Of a stretch of DNA of 64,000 nt, positions 34,241 through 42,695 are shown piece after piece. Within the stretch, counting starts at the first letter, position 1; every line of letters begins with the position of its first letter. The stretch spans positions 1 through 64,000 of the forward strand of contig NZ_JAJTHI010000010.1 in the NCBI RefSeq assembly GCF_021298855.1, given 5' to 3'. The DNA comes from Gemmatimonas sp. (GTDB lineage Bacteria > Gemmatimonadota > Gemmatimonadetes > Gemmatimonadales > Gemmatimonadaceae). The position numbers were made by a program, and so were the translations under genes. The notes under the pieces were generated by a model. It was not told the origin of the DNA. It saw only the letters and a program-made list of their open reading frames with translations, and did no database searches.

Positions 34241-35533
34241 TCATCGCGCACCGGTCGCGCGACTCTCCACCAGCGCCGCGTACACCATGGTCTGGAACCG
34301 GGCGACCACATCACTGGTGTTGGGCAGCTGGTTCATCATGACGACGATCACGAGCCCTTCGACGGGATCGACCTTGTAGTTGGAGCCGTAGGCGCCGCCC
34401 CAGCCGTACGTGCTCCGTGACGCCATCCCCGTGGCCCCGTACTGTTCCACCGTCTCGAAGCCGAGCCCGAAGCCGGTGCCGGTGCCGTAGAGGGCGCCGA
34501 GCTGGTTGGTGGTCATGAGGGCCACCGTGTGCGGGGCCATGTAGCGGCGGCCGTTCCAGGTGCCGCCGTGGGCGATCATCTGCAGGAAGCGGGCGTAATC
34601 GCGAGCCGTGGACACCAGCCCGGCCCCGCCGGCGTAACTCACGCGCGGCCCGTCCACATAGTGACCCTGTCCGCGCGCGCCGGTATCGGCGCGCACGACC
34701 CGGCCGGAGTCGCTGCGATACACCGTGGCCAGTCGCGCACGATCAGCAACGGGGAGGAAGAAGTGCGTGTCGCGCATGCCGAGGGGACCGGTGAGCCGCT
34801 CGCGCAGAAACCGATCGAGGGACACCCCCGACACCCGCTCCACGATGCAGCCGAGCAGGTCGGTGTTGTAGCCGTACACGAAGCGCTCGCCCGGCTGAGC
34901 CGCGAACGGCAGCGTGCCAAGGGTCTCCATCGTTTCGCAGATGGGGACGGTCTTGTCGGCCGTGTACCAGCCGAACCCGGCGGCGGGACCCAGCCCCTTG
35001 GCGCGATACTGCTCGGCCAGATGCGCTTCGCCGCCGTAGGAGACGCCAGCGGAGTGCGTGAGCAGGTCGCGGATGGTGATGGCGCGCCGCGCCGGTACCA
35101 CCACGACGCCGGAATCGGTGCGCTGCGCGACGGTCGTGCGGGCGAAGGTGGGCAGGAATCGGCTGGCCGGGGTGGCCAGTGAGAGCCGTCCCTCCTCCAT
35201 GAGCATGAGGATGGCGGCGCTGGTCAGGGCCTTGGTCTGCGAGGCGATGCGGAAGACCGTGTTGGTGGTCATCGGCACCTGGGCCTCCCGGTCGCGCCAC
35301 CCCACGGCACGCTCGTACACGATCTGGTCATCGCGCAGGACAAACGCCACGAGTCCGCCGATTTCTCCCTGGCGCACGGCGCCATCGAGCATGGAGTCGA
35401 TGCGGGCGAGCCGGTCAGGGGCGAAGCCGTTTCGGAAGCCGGACGACCGCGCCTGCGCCGGCGCGGGGGCGGGAACGGTGGCCATGAGGACGGCCAGCCA
35501 CGGGGCCGCGCGACGAAGCAGGCAGATGGTCAT
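34241..35533 (-). CDS. Class-C beta-lactamase-family serine hydrolase
   Basis: A 430-residue exported protein. A signal peptide (about 1-27, ending APAQA) is followed by the beta-lactamase/transpeptidase fold: SxxK is S98-QTK101 (FRIASQTKALTS), the second motif lies in FVYGYNTDLLG, and the late glycine-rich motif is near SRSTYGWGGAYGS. Members include esterases, D-aminopeptidases and carboxypeptidases; true antibiotic hydrolysis cannot be claimed. It is a single minus-strand gene, convergent with the TonB receptor. Confidence 0.88.
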   Translation of the reverse strand: MTICLLRRAAPWLAVLMATVPAPAPAQARSSGFRNGFAPDRLARIDSMLDGAVRQGEIGGLVAFVLRDDQIVYERAVGWRDREAQVPMTTNTVFRIASQTKALTSAAILMLMEEGRLSLATPASRFLPTFARTTVAQRTDSGVVVVPARRAITIRDLLTHSAGVSYGGEAHLAEQYRAKGLGPAAGFGWYTADKTVPICETMETLGTLPFAAQPGERFVYGYNTDLLGCIVERVSGVSLDRFLRERLTGPLGMRDTHFFLPVADRARLATVYRSDSGRVVRADTGARGQGHYVDGPRVSYAGGAGLVSTARDYARFLQMIAHGGTWNGRRYMAPHTVALMTTNQLGALYGTGTGFGLGFETVEQYGATGMASRSTYGWGGAYGSNYKVDPVEGLVIVVMMNQLPNTSDVVARFQTMVYAALVESRATGAR

Positions 35534-35605
35534 GTGGCGAAGCTACCCGGACTGGCGTCCTCGGCAACCATGACCGGGAGCGTCACCCGGCCCCTGATGC
35601 GCCGG

Positions 35606-36253
35606 TCAGGCCACCATGCGCGACGACACCCGGAACACGGGCACCATGGGCATCCAGAAGGTCGCCAGGCGGGTGCCGCCTTCCACGAGCGTCACCTCCA
35701 CGTACCGTCCGGTGTGCAAGGGCAAGCTGCCCGTGCGCACGGCACCGTCGCCGAGCAGCCCGACCACGCCGGCGACGCTCAGATAGCGCTCGTGCACATG
35801 GACCCGCACATCGGCGGTCCCGCCGGCGGCGCGTGCCGTCCCGGCATGCAGTTGCAGCACATGGCGCACGTGCTCGTCGGCCACATGGCGCTGCACGAGC
35901 GAGGCGGCCCATGAATGATCCTGATGTACCGCCGATGGCAGCACATCGCGCAATGCCAAGCGGGCCTCGACCAGCAGGGTATCCGCGTCCTGGCTCACCA
36001 ACGCGCTTTCGCCACGAGCGGTCGGTGCTATGTCATCCTGAGTCGGCAACGGGGCTCCGGTGGGTGGAACGCGACCATCGGGACGGATGGCCGGCAGGGT
36101 GTGGGTGATACGGATGGGGAGGTCCGGTACGAGGATCCTAATACACGGTAGTGTGTTGCGCACCAGCGAGTTCCCGTCCGTGGGACCCCGGGGCGGGTAC
36201 CGGCGGTCGCGCTCTCCGGAGCGGTATGGCAGGGCGGATTGCCGGGGCGGCAC
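35606..36253 (-). CDS. Hypothetical protein
   Basis: A possible 215-residue protein with no recognised domain. High GC at third positions and an intact frame support coding, most convincingly from about residue 80 to the end (RLALRDVLPSAVHQDHSWAA; DVRVHVHERYLSVAGVVGLL). The first 30 residues are Arg/Pro-rich and the true start could be the GTG at 36163. An AT-rich patch with a palindrome ACACGGTAGTGT lies at 36142-36153. No signal peptide or membrane span. It may be a real but unclassified gene, or partly non-coding at the 5' end. Confidence 0.42.
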   Translation of the reverse strand: MPPRQSALPYRSGERDRRYPPRGPTDGNSLVRNTLPCIRILVPDLPIRITHTLPAIRPDGRVPPTGAPLPTQDDIAPTARGESALVSQDADTLLVEARLALRDVLPSAVHQDHSWAASLVQRHVADEHVRHVLQLHAGTARAAGGTADVRVHVHERYLSVAGVVGLLGDGAVRTGSLPLHTGRYVEVTLVEGGTRLATFWMPMVPVFRVSSRMVA

Positions 36254-36339
36254 AGGAGTGACCGGAACCGGACGGTCGGGGCTGCAGTTCGTCCGGCAGC
36301 CCGGTTAGCTTGCCGTCCGGACCCTCAACCAGCCCTGCC

Positions 36340-36522
36340 ATGCCGCCGTTCAGCGCCCCGATCAACGCCGATTTCCTCCTGCCGATCATCAAGCTGCCGC
36401 TCCTGCTGATCTCCTCGATCTTTCAGGTGATCCTGGCGGTCGGACCGATCGGGCAGATTGCGATCATTGCGGCGTTCATCGCCCTTTTCACGCGCAATGT
36501 CATGGGGCCGCACCAGCCGTAA
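36340..36522 (+). CDS. Small two-span membrane protein
   Basis: A 60-residue protein, almost entirely hydrophobic, with two segments (about 12-33, LLPIIKLPLLLISSIFQVIL, and 34-52) separated by a Gly-Pro turn, and a short basic tail. The ATG at 36340 is preferred; a TTG at 36310 would add ten residues. The family is not recognised. It is followed by a strong hairpin terminator shared with the convergent dehydrogenase gene. Confidence 0.6.
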   Translation: MPPFSAPINADFLLPIIKLPLLLISSIFQVILAVGPIGQIAIIAAFIALFTRNVMGPHQP

Positions 36523-36566
36523 CGTCCCTGCCCGACGGCGACGGCGGCCCCGACCGCCGTCGCACA

Positions 36567-36604
36567 ACCGAGGCCCGGAGCGCCGCACGGCTCCGGGCCT
36601 CGGT
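36567..36604. terminator. Bidirectional terminator
   Basis: ACCGAGGCCCGGAG (36567-36580) pairs with CTCCGGGCCTCGGT (36591-36604), a 14-bp perfect stem with a 10-nt loop. It lies between two convergent genes (stops at 36522 and 36626) and could end both transcripts. Confidence 0.8.
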
Positions 36605-36625
36605 CGTTCGCGCCGGCGGGGACGT

Positions 36626-37480
36626 TCAGCGATCGCGTACCGCGTCGCGGGCAATGACGCCGAAGTCCTCGTGGCCGTGGCCTTGCGCAATGACCTCGTC
36701 CATGCGCGCCGCAATCCCCAGGAGCGCCGCCACCGGACGCGCACCGGTGGTGTCGAGCATGAGCTGCACATCCTTGCGTGCCATCACCAGCTCGAAGCTC
36801 GCCGTGAAGTCGCCCTCGCTCATCTTCTTTCCGCGGTTCTGCAGCATGCTACCCGGGTTGAAGAACTCCAGCAGCTTGAGGGCATCGGGGGCGCGTACGT
36901 CGCATCCTTGCGCCACGGTGAAGACGTCACTCACCAGCGCGCCCAGGCCGATGATGAGCGTGTTGCCCATGAGCTTGTAGGCCGCGGCGAGATCGGCCCG
37001 TTCGCCCCAATACACGACCCGTTGCGCCTGCTGTTCGAGCGCCGGGCGCACCGTGTCGTACAGCACGGAGGGGCCGGACACCATGATGATCCCCTGTCCC
37101 AGCCGCGCAGCCGCTGGTCCGATGAACACGGGGCAGTGCAGATACCGCACCCCCTCGGCGTTGAGCCGCGCGACGCGCTCGCTCGTGAGCGCGGGATGGG
37201 TGGTGGTGTGGTCACAGATGATGGCCTCCGGTGCGAGGCCGGGGCGCAACGCGGCGACGACCTCCTCCACCACCGCATCGTCCTTGAGCACCAGGTGAAC
37301 GCGCTCGGCGCCGCGCACGGCATCGGCCGGCGACGCCGCCACCTGGGCACCGAACGCTGCCAGCGCCTGTGCCTTCTCGCGCGTCCGATTCCATACCCGC
37401 ACCGTGTCGCCGCGTGTGCGCGCGGCCTCGACGAAACCGCTGCCGAGCAGCCCGGTTCCGAGATAGGCAATGACCGTCAT
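36626..37480 (-). CDS. NAD(P)-dependent 3-hydroxyacid dehydrogenase family protein
   Basis: A 284-residue member of the 3-hydroxyisobutyrate dehydrogenase / 6-phosphogluconate dehydrogenase-like family. The nucleotide-binding GTGLLGSGF is at 8-16, RVWNRT at 28-33 suggests NADP, the substrate loop is HCPVFIGPAAARLG, and the catalytic Lys is K169 with N173 (AYKLMGNTL). It oxidises a beta-hydroxyacid or reduces a semialdehyde; glyoxylate/succinic semialdehyde reductases belong here too. Start at 37480 (MTVIAYLG) matches the Rossmann start; a longer start at 37525 is unlikely. Confidence 0.86.
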   Translation of the reverse strand: MTVIAYLGTGLLGSGFVEAARTRGDTVRVWNRTREKAQALAAFGAQVAASPADAVRGAERVHLVLKDDAVVEEVVAALRPGLAPEAIICDHTTTHPALTSERVARLNAEGVRYLHCPVFIGPAAARLGQGIIMVSGPSVLYDTVRPALEQQAQRVVYWGERADLAAAYKLMGNTLIIGLGALVSDVFTVAQGCDVRAPDALKLLEFFNPGSMLQNRGKKMSEGDFTASFELVMARKDVQLMLDTTGARPVAALLGIAARMDEVIAQGHGHEDFGVIARDAVRDR

Positions 37481-37611
37481 GTGGCGAAAGATAGCGAGCA
37501 ACGGGTACCGGCAGCAGAATAGCACGTGGCCGAACTCCGCCGGCCGCTCGTGATCCCTTCCCGCTGCCGGTGAGCACGCGGGACCCGATCCTCGTCCCCA
37601 ACCCCAGAGCC

Positions 37612-38022
37612 ATGCGTATCCTCGCTGCCCTGTCCGTGCTGTTGCTTGCCGCCGCGTGCCGCTCCACCGGCGCCGGTGCGGGAAGTGGTGTGGCCGCCAA
37701 GCCCGCAGTGCCCACCGAAGTGACCCCGGCGCGCGTGGCGCTCGGCGACTCGCTGTTCAACAATGGCGGCTGCATGCGCTGCCATGGCGCGAAGGGTGTG
37801 GGTGCGCAGAACGGCCCTGCCCTCAACGACAATGTCTGGGACCAGCTGGCCACGGGCAGCTACGAGGAGATTCGCGCCCTGATCGTGAGCGGCGTTCCCA
37901 AGGAGAAGATCAAGGTGACGACGCGCCCGAACGCCATGGGCGCCCGCGGCGGGCGCATGAACCTGAACGACGAGCAGATCAGCGCGGTGGCGGCCTACGT
38001 GTGGACCCTGTCGCACAAGTGA
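37612..38022 (+). CDS. Small cytochrome c lipoprotein
   Basis: A 136-residue exported c-type cytochrome. The signal ends in a lipobox-like LAAAC (Cys16), and the haem site is CMRCH at 54-58. A candidate distal Met ligand lies in GARGGRMNLND near residue 118, before the C-terminal helix AAYVWTLS. One haem, class I fold. It probably carries electrons in the periplasm, anchored to a membrane; no partner oxidase or reductase is adjacent. I use the ATG at 37612 because it gives the signal. A possible terminator follows at 38030. Confidence 0.85.
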   Translation: MRILAALSVLLLAAACRSTGAGAGSGVAAKPAVPTEVTPARVALGDSLFNNGGCMRCHGAKGVGAQNGPALNDNVWDQLATGSYEEIRALIVSGVPKEKIKVTTRPNAMGARGGRMNLNDEQISAVAAYVWTLSHK

Positions 38023-38029
38023 CGGAGCG

Positions 38030-38118
38030 ACTGGCGCTGGCTGTTCCACGGACAGCGGAACGCGCGCACTGAACGCGGACATACCGTCGGCTTTCCGTTC
38101 GCGCGTTCCGTCGCCAGT
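38030..38118. terminator. Long hairpin region after the cytochrome gene
   Basis: ACTGGCG (38030-38036) and CGGAACGCGC (38056-38065) can pair with CGCCAGT (38112-38118) and GCGCGTTCCG (38101-38110). This makes a large interrupted stem between the cytochrome and ferritin genes. It could end the first transcript or shape the 5' end of the second. Confidence 0.4.
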
Positions 38119-38161
38119 TTGCCATGGTTCCCGACACACTATCAATGCCACGGAGTCACCG

Positions 38162-38650
38162 ATGCTCATCTCCTCCGCCCTCGCCGCGGCCATCAACACG
38201 CAGATCGGCAACGAGCTGGCCGCCAGCCTGCAGTATCATCAGATCGCGGCGCACTTCCACGAGATGCACCTGGTGCAGTTGGCGGGGCTGTTTCACAAGC
38301 AGGCGACGGAGGAGCGCGAACATGCGGAAAAGCTGCTCAAGTATGTGCTCGAAACCGGTGGTGGCCTGCGCATCCCCGCGGTCCGTGCCCCGATGCACGT
38401 CTTTCCCTCCGCCGAAGCTGCCGTGGAGGCCGCGCTGAGCTGGGAAAAGGAGGTCACCGGGCAGATCAAGGGGCTCATGGACCTCGCGGCGAGCGAGGGG
38501 GACTACCTGGCGCAGGGATTCCTGCAGTGGTTTGTCGATGAGCAGCTCGAGGAGGTCACGAAGATGCAACGGCTGCTGGGCGTCATTCGCATGGCCGGCG
38601 AGCGTAACCTGCTGAGCGTGGAAGCGTATCTGGTGCACGGGAACGCGTGA
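38162..38650 (+). CDS. Ferritin
   Basis: A 162-residue non-haem ferritin of the FtnA type. The four-helix bundle carries the ferroxidase ligands E18 (GNELAASLQYHQ), E50/E51 and H54 (TEEREHAE), and later Glu residues (SWEKEVTGQI; DEQLEEVTKM). 24-mers oxidise Fe(II) and store it as ferric mineral in the cytosol. The ribosome site is GGAG, 6 nt before the ATG. No adjacent regulator or bacterioferritin-associated gene. Length is normal for the family. Confidence 0.93.
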   Translation: MLISSALAAAINTQIGNELAASLQYHQIAAHFHEMHLVQLAGLFHKQATEEREHAEKLLKYVLETGGGLRIPAVRAPMHVFPSAEAAVEAALSWEKEVTGQIKGLMDLAASEGDYLAQGFLQWFVDEQLEEVTKMQRLLGVIRMAGERNLLSVEAYLVHGNA

Positions 38651-38811
38651 GTGGCGGGCGGCGGCGGATTGCCCATCCGGCTTTCCTTGCCGCATGCCCC
38701 CCTGCCCGGTTAGCTTCCCCGGTCTGGCGGTATCCGGATGCACCGTGTGGTCCGGCGGTCCTGCCCAGGCGGTTCCAGAGTCGGCCTCCGGTCGGCGCCG
38801 GATGCCGCAAT

Positions 38812-38885
38812 GCGCGCGTAGCTCAGTTGGATAGAGCGTCGGCCTCCGGAGCCGAAGGTCGCAGGTTCGAGTCCTGCCGCGCGCA
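38812..38885 (+). tRNA. tRNA-Arg (CCG)
   Basis: A 74-nt cloverleaf. Acceptor GCGCGCG pairs with CGCGCGC, discriminator A. The anticodon stem TCGGC/GCCGA encloses CTCCGGA, anticodon CCG. T-arm GCAGG/CCTGC. CCA is not encoded. Just upstream (38780-38791) the 12-mer GTCGGCCTCCGG repeats part of the anticodon arm. It reads CGG, a common Arg codon here. Confidence 0.95.
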
Positions 38886-38945
38886 TGGCACCCCCACGTG
38901 GCTGGTCGTGGGCGGTTGCCGCGCTCCCCTCGCTCACATAGCCCT

Positions 38946-40199
38946 GTGCACGTCGCCGAGCTGAAGCGGAAGTCGGTTCCCGAACTCCTGGTGCTGGCCG
39001 CGTCGCTGCAGCTCTCCAGCGTCAACGGGTTGAAGAAACAGGAGCTGATCTTCCGGATCGAGCAGGCCCTGCTCGAAACCGAGACGACGCTCTATGGCGA
39101 AGGGGTGCTGGAGGTCCTTCCCGAAGGATACGGCTTCCTGCGGGCCCAGGACTTCAACTACCTGCACGGCCCCGACGACATCTACGTCTCCCCGTCCCAG
39201 GTGAAGCGCTTCGACCTTCGCACCGGCGATACGGTGATGGGCGAAGTGCGACCGCCCAAGGAGTGGGAACGGTACCTCGCGCTCCTCAAGGTGGAGCGCA
39301 TCAACGGTGGTGACCCCGAGCAGTCCAAATTGCGCAGCGCCTTCGACAACCTGACCGCCAAGTACCCCGACGAGCGTCTCCATCTGGAGCGCAAGAACGG
39401 GGAAGTCGCGACCCGCATCTGCGACATCATCGCGCCCCTCGGCAAGGGCCAGCGTGCCCTCATCGTCGCGCCGCCCAAGGGTGGCAAGACGATTCTCCTC
39501 CAGCAGCTCGCCAACGCGATTGCGGAGAACCATCCGGAGGTCACGCTCATCGTCCTGCTGATCGATGAGCGTCCCGAGGAGGTCACCGACATGCAGGCGA
39601 GCTGCCCGAGCGCCGAAGTGATCTGCTCGACCTTCGACGAAACGGCCGAACGCCATGTGCAGGTGGCCGGGATGGTGCTGGAGAAGGCCAAGCGGCTCGT
39701 GGAGAGTGGCAAGGACGTGGTGATCCTGCTCGACTCCATCACGCGACTCGCGCGCGCCCACAATGCAGTGGCCCCGCAGGGCGGCAAGCTCATGTCCGGC
39801 GGCATGGAGGCCACGGCGATGCAGAAGCCCAAGGCCTTTTTCGGCGCTGCCCGCAACCTGACGGAGGGCGGGTCGCTCACCATCGTGGCCACGGCGCTCA
39901 TCGAGACCAACTCGCGCATGGACGAGTTGATCTTCGAGGAATTCAAGGGCACGGGCAACATGGAGCTGGTGCTCGACCGCAAGCTCGCCGAAAAGCGCAT
40001 CTTCCCCGCGATCGACATCAACAAGAGCGGCACCCGGCGCGAAGAGCTGCTCCTCTCGCCGAAGGAGCAGCAGCGGGTTTTCCTCCTGCGCACCTTCCTG
40101 GCCGACATGCCGAGCGACGAGGCGATGCTGTTTCTGCTCAAGCGCATGGAGCGCGCGCAGAACAACCAGGAATTCTTCGAGCAGATGGCCGAGGCGTGA
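38946..40199 (+). CDS. rho: Transcription termination factor Rho
   Basis: A 417-residue hexameric RNA helicase that ends transcription of untranslated RNA. N-terminal helical domain ([16 protein letters not shown]), cold-shock-like RNA-binding domain ([21 protein letters not shown]), then the RecA-type ATPase with Walker A PPKGGKT, Walker [11 protein letters not shown] and the secondary RNA-binding loop [17 protein letters not shown]. Start: the GTG at 38946 (HVAELKRKS) gives the family length of about 419; an in-frame start at 38898 would add an Arg-rich stretch. Followed by ruvX with overlapping or near-overlapping start. Confidence 0.96.
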   Translation: MHVAELKRKSVPELLVLAASLQLSSVNGLKKQELIFRIEQALLETETTLYGEGVLEVLPEGYGFLRAQDFNYLHGPDDIYVSPSQVKRFDLRTGDTVMGEVRPPKEWERYLALLKVERINGGDPEQSKLRSAFDNLTAKYPDERLHLERKNGEVATRICDIIAPLGKGQRALIVAPPKGGKTILLQQLANAIAENHPEVTLIVLLIDERPEEVTDMQASCPSAEVICSTFDETAERHVQVAGMVLEKAKRLVESGKDVVILLDSITRLARAHNAVAPQGGKLMSGGMEATAMQKPKAFFGAARNLTEGGSLTIVATALIETNSRMDELIFEEFKGTGNMELVLDRKLAEKRIFPAIDINKSGTRREELLLSPKEQQRVFLLRTFLADMPSDEAMLFLLKRMERAQNNQEFFEQMAEA

Positions 40200-40201
40200 G
40201 C

Positions 40202-40669
40202 ATGGCGCCGGCGGGACGCCTGTTCGCGGTGGACTGGGGCGACAAGCGCATCGGTCTCGCGATCAGCGATGAACTGGGCATGCTCGCTTCGCCCGTGGGC
40301 ATCATTACCCGCCGCGCCGGCAAGCGTCCGCCCATTGCGGAGTTGATGCGGCACGCCGACGCACTCGGTGCGACCGGGTACGTGGTCGGGCTCCCGCTCG
40401 ATCCCGCCGGCGCCGAGACCGACCGCACGCGCGAAGTGCGTGACGTGGCCGCGAAGCTGGCGGCGCGGCAGTCGCTGCCGGTGCGACTGGTCGACGAGCG
40501 GTTCACCACGTCGGCCGCCCTGCGCAGCATCAAGGACCAGGGTGGTTCCACGCGAGGGCGCAAAGGTGACGTGGATGCCCTGGCGGCATGCGTGCTGCTG
40601 GAAAGCGTGCTCCGGGCGGCCTCGCAGGGGGTCGAACTCGGCGAGCCGGTTGTCGCGGCGGTCGAATAG
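40202..40669 (+). CDS. ruvX: Holliday junction resolvase RuvX (YqgF)
   Basis: A 155-residue RNase H-fold nuclease of the YqgF family: AVDWGDKRIGLAISD near the start, YVVGLPLDPAG in the centre and VRLVDERFTTSAA with the C-terminal GDVDALAACVLLE. It is implicated in 16S pre-rRNA 5' processing and earlier proposed as a Holliday resolvase. I use ATG 40202; a GTG at 40196 overlapping the rho stop (GTGA) is equally plausible and adds two residues. It precedes mltG, a pairing seen in many bacteria. Confidence 0.9.
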   Translation: MAPAGRLFAVDWGDKRIGLAISDELGMLASPVGIITRRAGKRPPIAELMRHADALGATGYVVGLPLDPAGAETDRTREVRDVAAKLAARQSLPVRLVDERFTTSAALRSIKDQGGSTRGRKGDVDALAACVLLESVLRAASQGVELGEPVVAAVE

Positions 40670-40689
40670 GGCGATGCACTGCTCGACGG

Positions 40690-40770
40690 AGAGCACGAAG
40701 CCACGAAGAAACGGAGAAGTGCCTGTGTGTGTTCTTTTCTCTGTGCCTCCGCGGCTCCGTGCCTCCGACG
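40690..40770. repeat. Interspersed-type palindromic repeat (CACGAAG family)
   Basis: CACGAAGCCACGAAGAAACG (from 40694) and the inverted TTCTTTTCTCTGTGCCTCCG (from 40732) form an imperfect palindrome of stacked CACGAAG/CACGGAG words in the ruvX-mltG gap. It resembles the widespread intergenic repeats built from such words in several phyla. Its translated shadow is the familiar Arg/His/Ser-rich false ORF. Other copies would lie outside this window. Confidence 0.6.
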
Positions 40771-40803
40771 GGCAGTGCCACTCAACCATGACTCACACCG
40801 CTC

Positions 40804-41841
40804 ATGGCCCGTAAACGCTCCAGGAACGCCCGCCTGATCCGCCTTGGCGCCCTCGCGTTCGGGGTGGTGCTGCTCGCGTGGCTGTGGCGGGAGATCGGCG
40901 GTGGCAGCGGCCCGGCGGGGACGGCATCGCGCGTGATCATCCCCAAGGGCGCGAGCCTGCGCGTGGCCGCCGATTCGCTCGCGGCGCACGAGGTCATTGG
41001 CTCGACGCGACTATTCCGGCTGTTCGCGCGCATGACCGGCGCCGAGACGGACATCAAGCCCGGCACGTTCCAGTTTGCCGCGGGGGCGGGCTATCGCGAC
41101 GTGCTCGATGCCCTCGTGACCGGACGTGGCCTGATGACGACGGTCGTGATTCCCGAGGGGTTCGATGTGCGCGACATCGCGCCGGTGCTGGCGAGGGCGC
41201 TGCGCGTGCCGGAAGACTCGGTGCGCGCCGCCGTGACCGATACGGCGTGGCAGCGTGAACTCGATATCCCGGTGCCGAGTCTCGAGGGCTATCTCTTCCC
41301 GGCGACGTACACCTTTGCGGAGGGCACGAGCGCGCGCGAGGCGGTGAACGCGATGATCGAGCGATTCCTCGACGTGTGGAAGCCGGAGTGGGATGCGCGA
41401 CTCCAGGTCATGAGCATCTCGCGGCACGACGCGATCACCATGGCGAGCATCGTGGAAAAGGAAGCCCGCAAGGCCGAGGAGCGCCCACTCATCAGCGCGG
41501 TGTACTGGAACCGCGTGCGGAAGCGCATGCTGCTGCAGGCCGATCCTACGGTGCAGTACGCGCTGCCGCAGCACGTCGAGCGGGTCCTCTACAAGGATCT
41601 CGAGGTCGACTCGAAGTACAACACGTACCGGTATCCTGGATTGCCGCCGGGCCCCATTGCCAGTCCGGGCGAAGCGAGCATCGCGGCCGCGCTGGCGCCC
41701 GCCGATGTGCCCTACCTGTTCTTCGTGGCCCGCGCCGATGGGAGTCACGAGTTCACCGAAACGTTCGCGCAGCACAGCAAGGCCATTGCGGGGATCAAGG
41801 CGGCCCGCCGAGCCGCACGGGCCGCGGAGCGCACGCGGTGA
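40804..41841 (+). CDS. mltG: Endolytic transglycosylase MltG
   Basis: A 345-residue membrane-anchored lytic transglycosylase that cuts nascent glycan strands and sets their length. One N-terminal membrane span (about 11-25), a LysM-like YceG segment (VIIPKGASLRVAADSLAAHE; FDVRDIAPVLARAL) and the catalytic region with the conserved Glu (MASIVEKEARKAEERPLIS), then QADPTVQYAL and LPPGPIASPG. The last codons overlap the start of a GT2 gene (GTGA at 41838). It complements the penicillin-binding protein at the right edge. Confidence 0.92.
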   Translation: MARKRSRNARLIRLGALAFGVVLLAWLWREIGGGSGPAGTASRVIIPKGASLRVAADSLAAHEVIGSTRLFRLFARMTGAETDIKPGTFQFAAGAGYRDVLDALVTGRGLMTTVVIPEGFDVRDIAPVLARALRVPEDSVRAAVTDTAWQRELDIPVPSLEGYLFPATYTFAEGTSAREAVNAMIERFLDVWKPEWDARLQVMSISRHDAITMASIVEKEARKAEERPLISAVYWNRVRKRMLLQADPTVQYALPQHVERVLYKDLEVDSKYNTYRYPGLPPGPIASPGEASIAAALAPADVPYLFFVARADGSHEFTETFAQHSKAIAGIKAARRAARAAERTR

Positions 41842-42659
41842 GTGACGCCCGCCCCCGCATCTCGCTCCTCGTTGCGACCTACAACTGGCCGCGCGCCCTC
41901 GAGCTCGTGCTGGACAGCGTGCGAGGGCAGGGCATGCTCCCGTTCGAGGTGGTGATCGCCGACGACGGCTCCCGTGACGAGACGCGCACGCTGATCGACC
42001 GGGTTCGCGCCACGCTGCCCGTGCCGCTGGTGCACGTGTGGCACGAGGATACGGGCTTCCGCCTCGCGGCGATCCGCAACAGGGCCATCGCCCAGACGCG
42101 CGGCGACTACATCGTGCAGATCGACGGGGACATTGTCCTGCACCCCCGCTTCATCGAGGCCCACACCGCGTTCGCGCGTCGCGGCAGCTGGGTGCAGGGA
42201 TCGCGGGCGCTCATCGAACGCCCCACCACGGAACGCCTGCTCGCCGGTGAGCGCCTGCGCCTGTGGCCGTTCACGCCCGCGCTCAACACGCGGCAGAACG
42301 CGCTGTATGCCCCGTGGCTCACGTCGCTCGTGAAGGGGCCGACCGATGGCATGACGCGCATTCGCGGCGCGCACATGGCGTTCTGGCGCGATGATCTGCT
42401 GCGCGTGAACGGCTACGACGAAGCGATCGAAGGATGGGGTCGCGAGGACAGTGAACTCGCCACGCGGCTCATCCACAGCGGCGTGGTACGTCGGAATCTC
42501 AAGTTCTCGGCCGTCTGCTATCACCTGTGGCACAAGCAGGCGAGCTTCGACGCCGTGGACCGGAACCATGAAGTACTCCTGCGCACCGTCCGTGAGCGCC
42601 GTACGCGCTGCGATCGCGGTGTCGATCAGTATCTCTCCTCCGCGCCGCGTGTGGCCTGA
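41838..42659 (+). CDS. Glycosyltransferase family 2, paralogue of the 16936 gene
   Basis: A 273-residue GT-A enzyme. The N-terminus SLLVATYNWPRALELVLDSV, VIADDGSRDE, metal site VQIDGDIVLH and C-terminal GWGREDSELATRLIHSG match the gene at 16936-17745 motif by motif, so the two are a duplicated pair about 24 kb apart. It starts at the GTG overlapping the mltG stop. The sugar and acceptor are unknown; position after mltG suggests, but does not show, a cell-envelope role. Confidence 0.87.
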   Translation: MSDARPRISLLVATYNWPRALELVLDSVRGQGMLPFEVVIADDGSRDETRTLIDRVRATLPVPLVHVWHEDTGFRLAAIRNRAIAQTRGDYIVQIDGDIVLHPRFIEAHTAFARRGSWVQGSRALIERPTTERLLAGERLRLWPFTPALNTRQNALYAPWLTSLVKGPTDGMTRIRGAHMAFWRDDLLRVNGYDEAIEGWGREDSELATRLIHSGVVRRNLKFSAVCYHLWHKQASFDAVDRNHEVLLRTVRERRTRCDRGVDQYLSSAPRVA

Positions 42660-42695
42660 TGGCCGCCGGCGTGGCGTGACTTTGCGAGGCCTCAG

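Noticed and set aside
40530-40791. Arg/His/Ser-rich frames in the ruvX-mltG gap
   Set aside because: They are the well-known false translation of the CACGAAG palindromic repeat.
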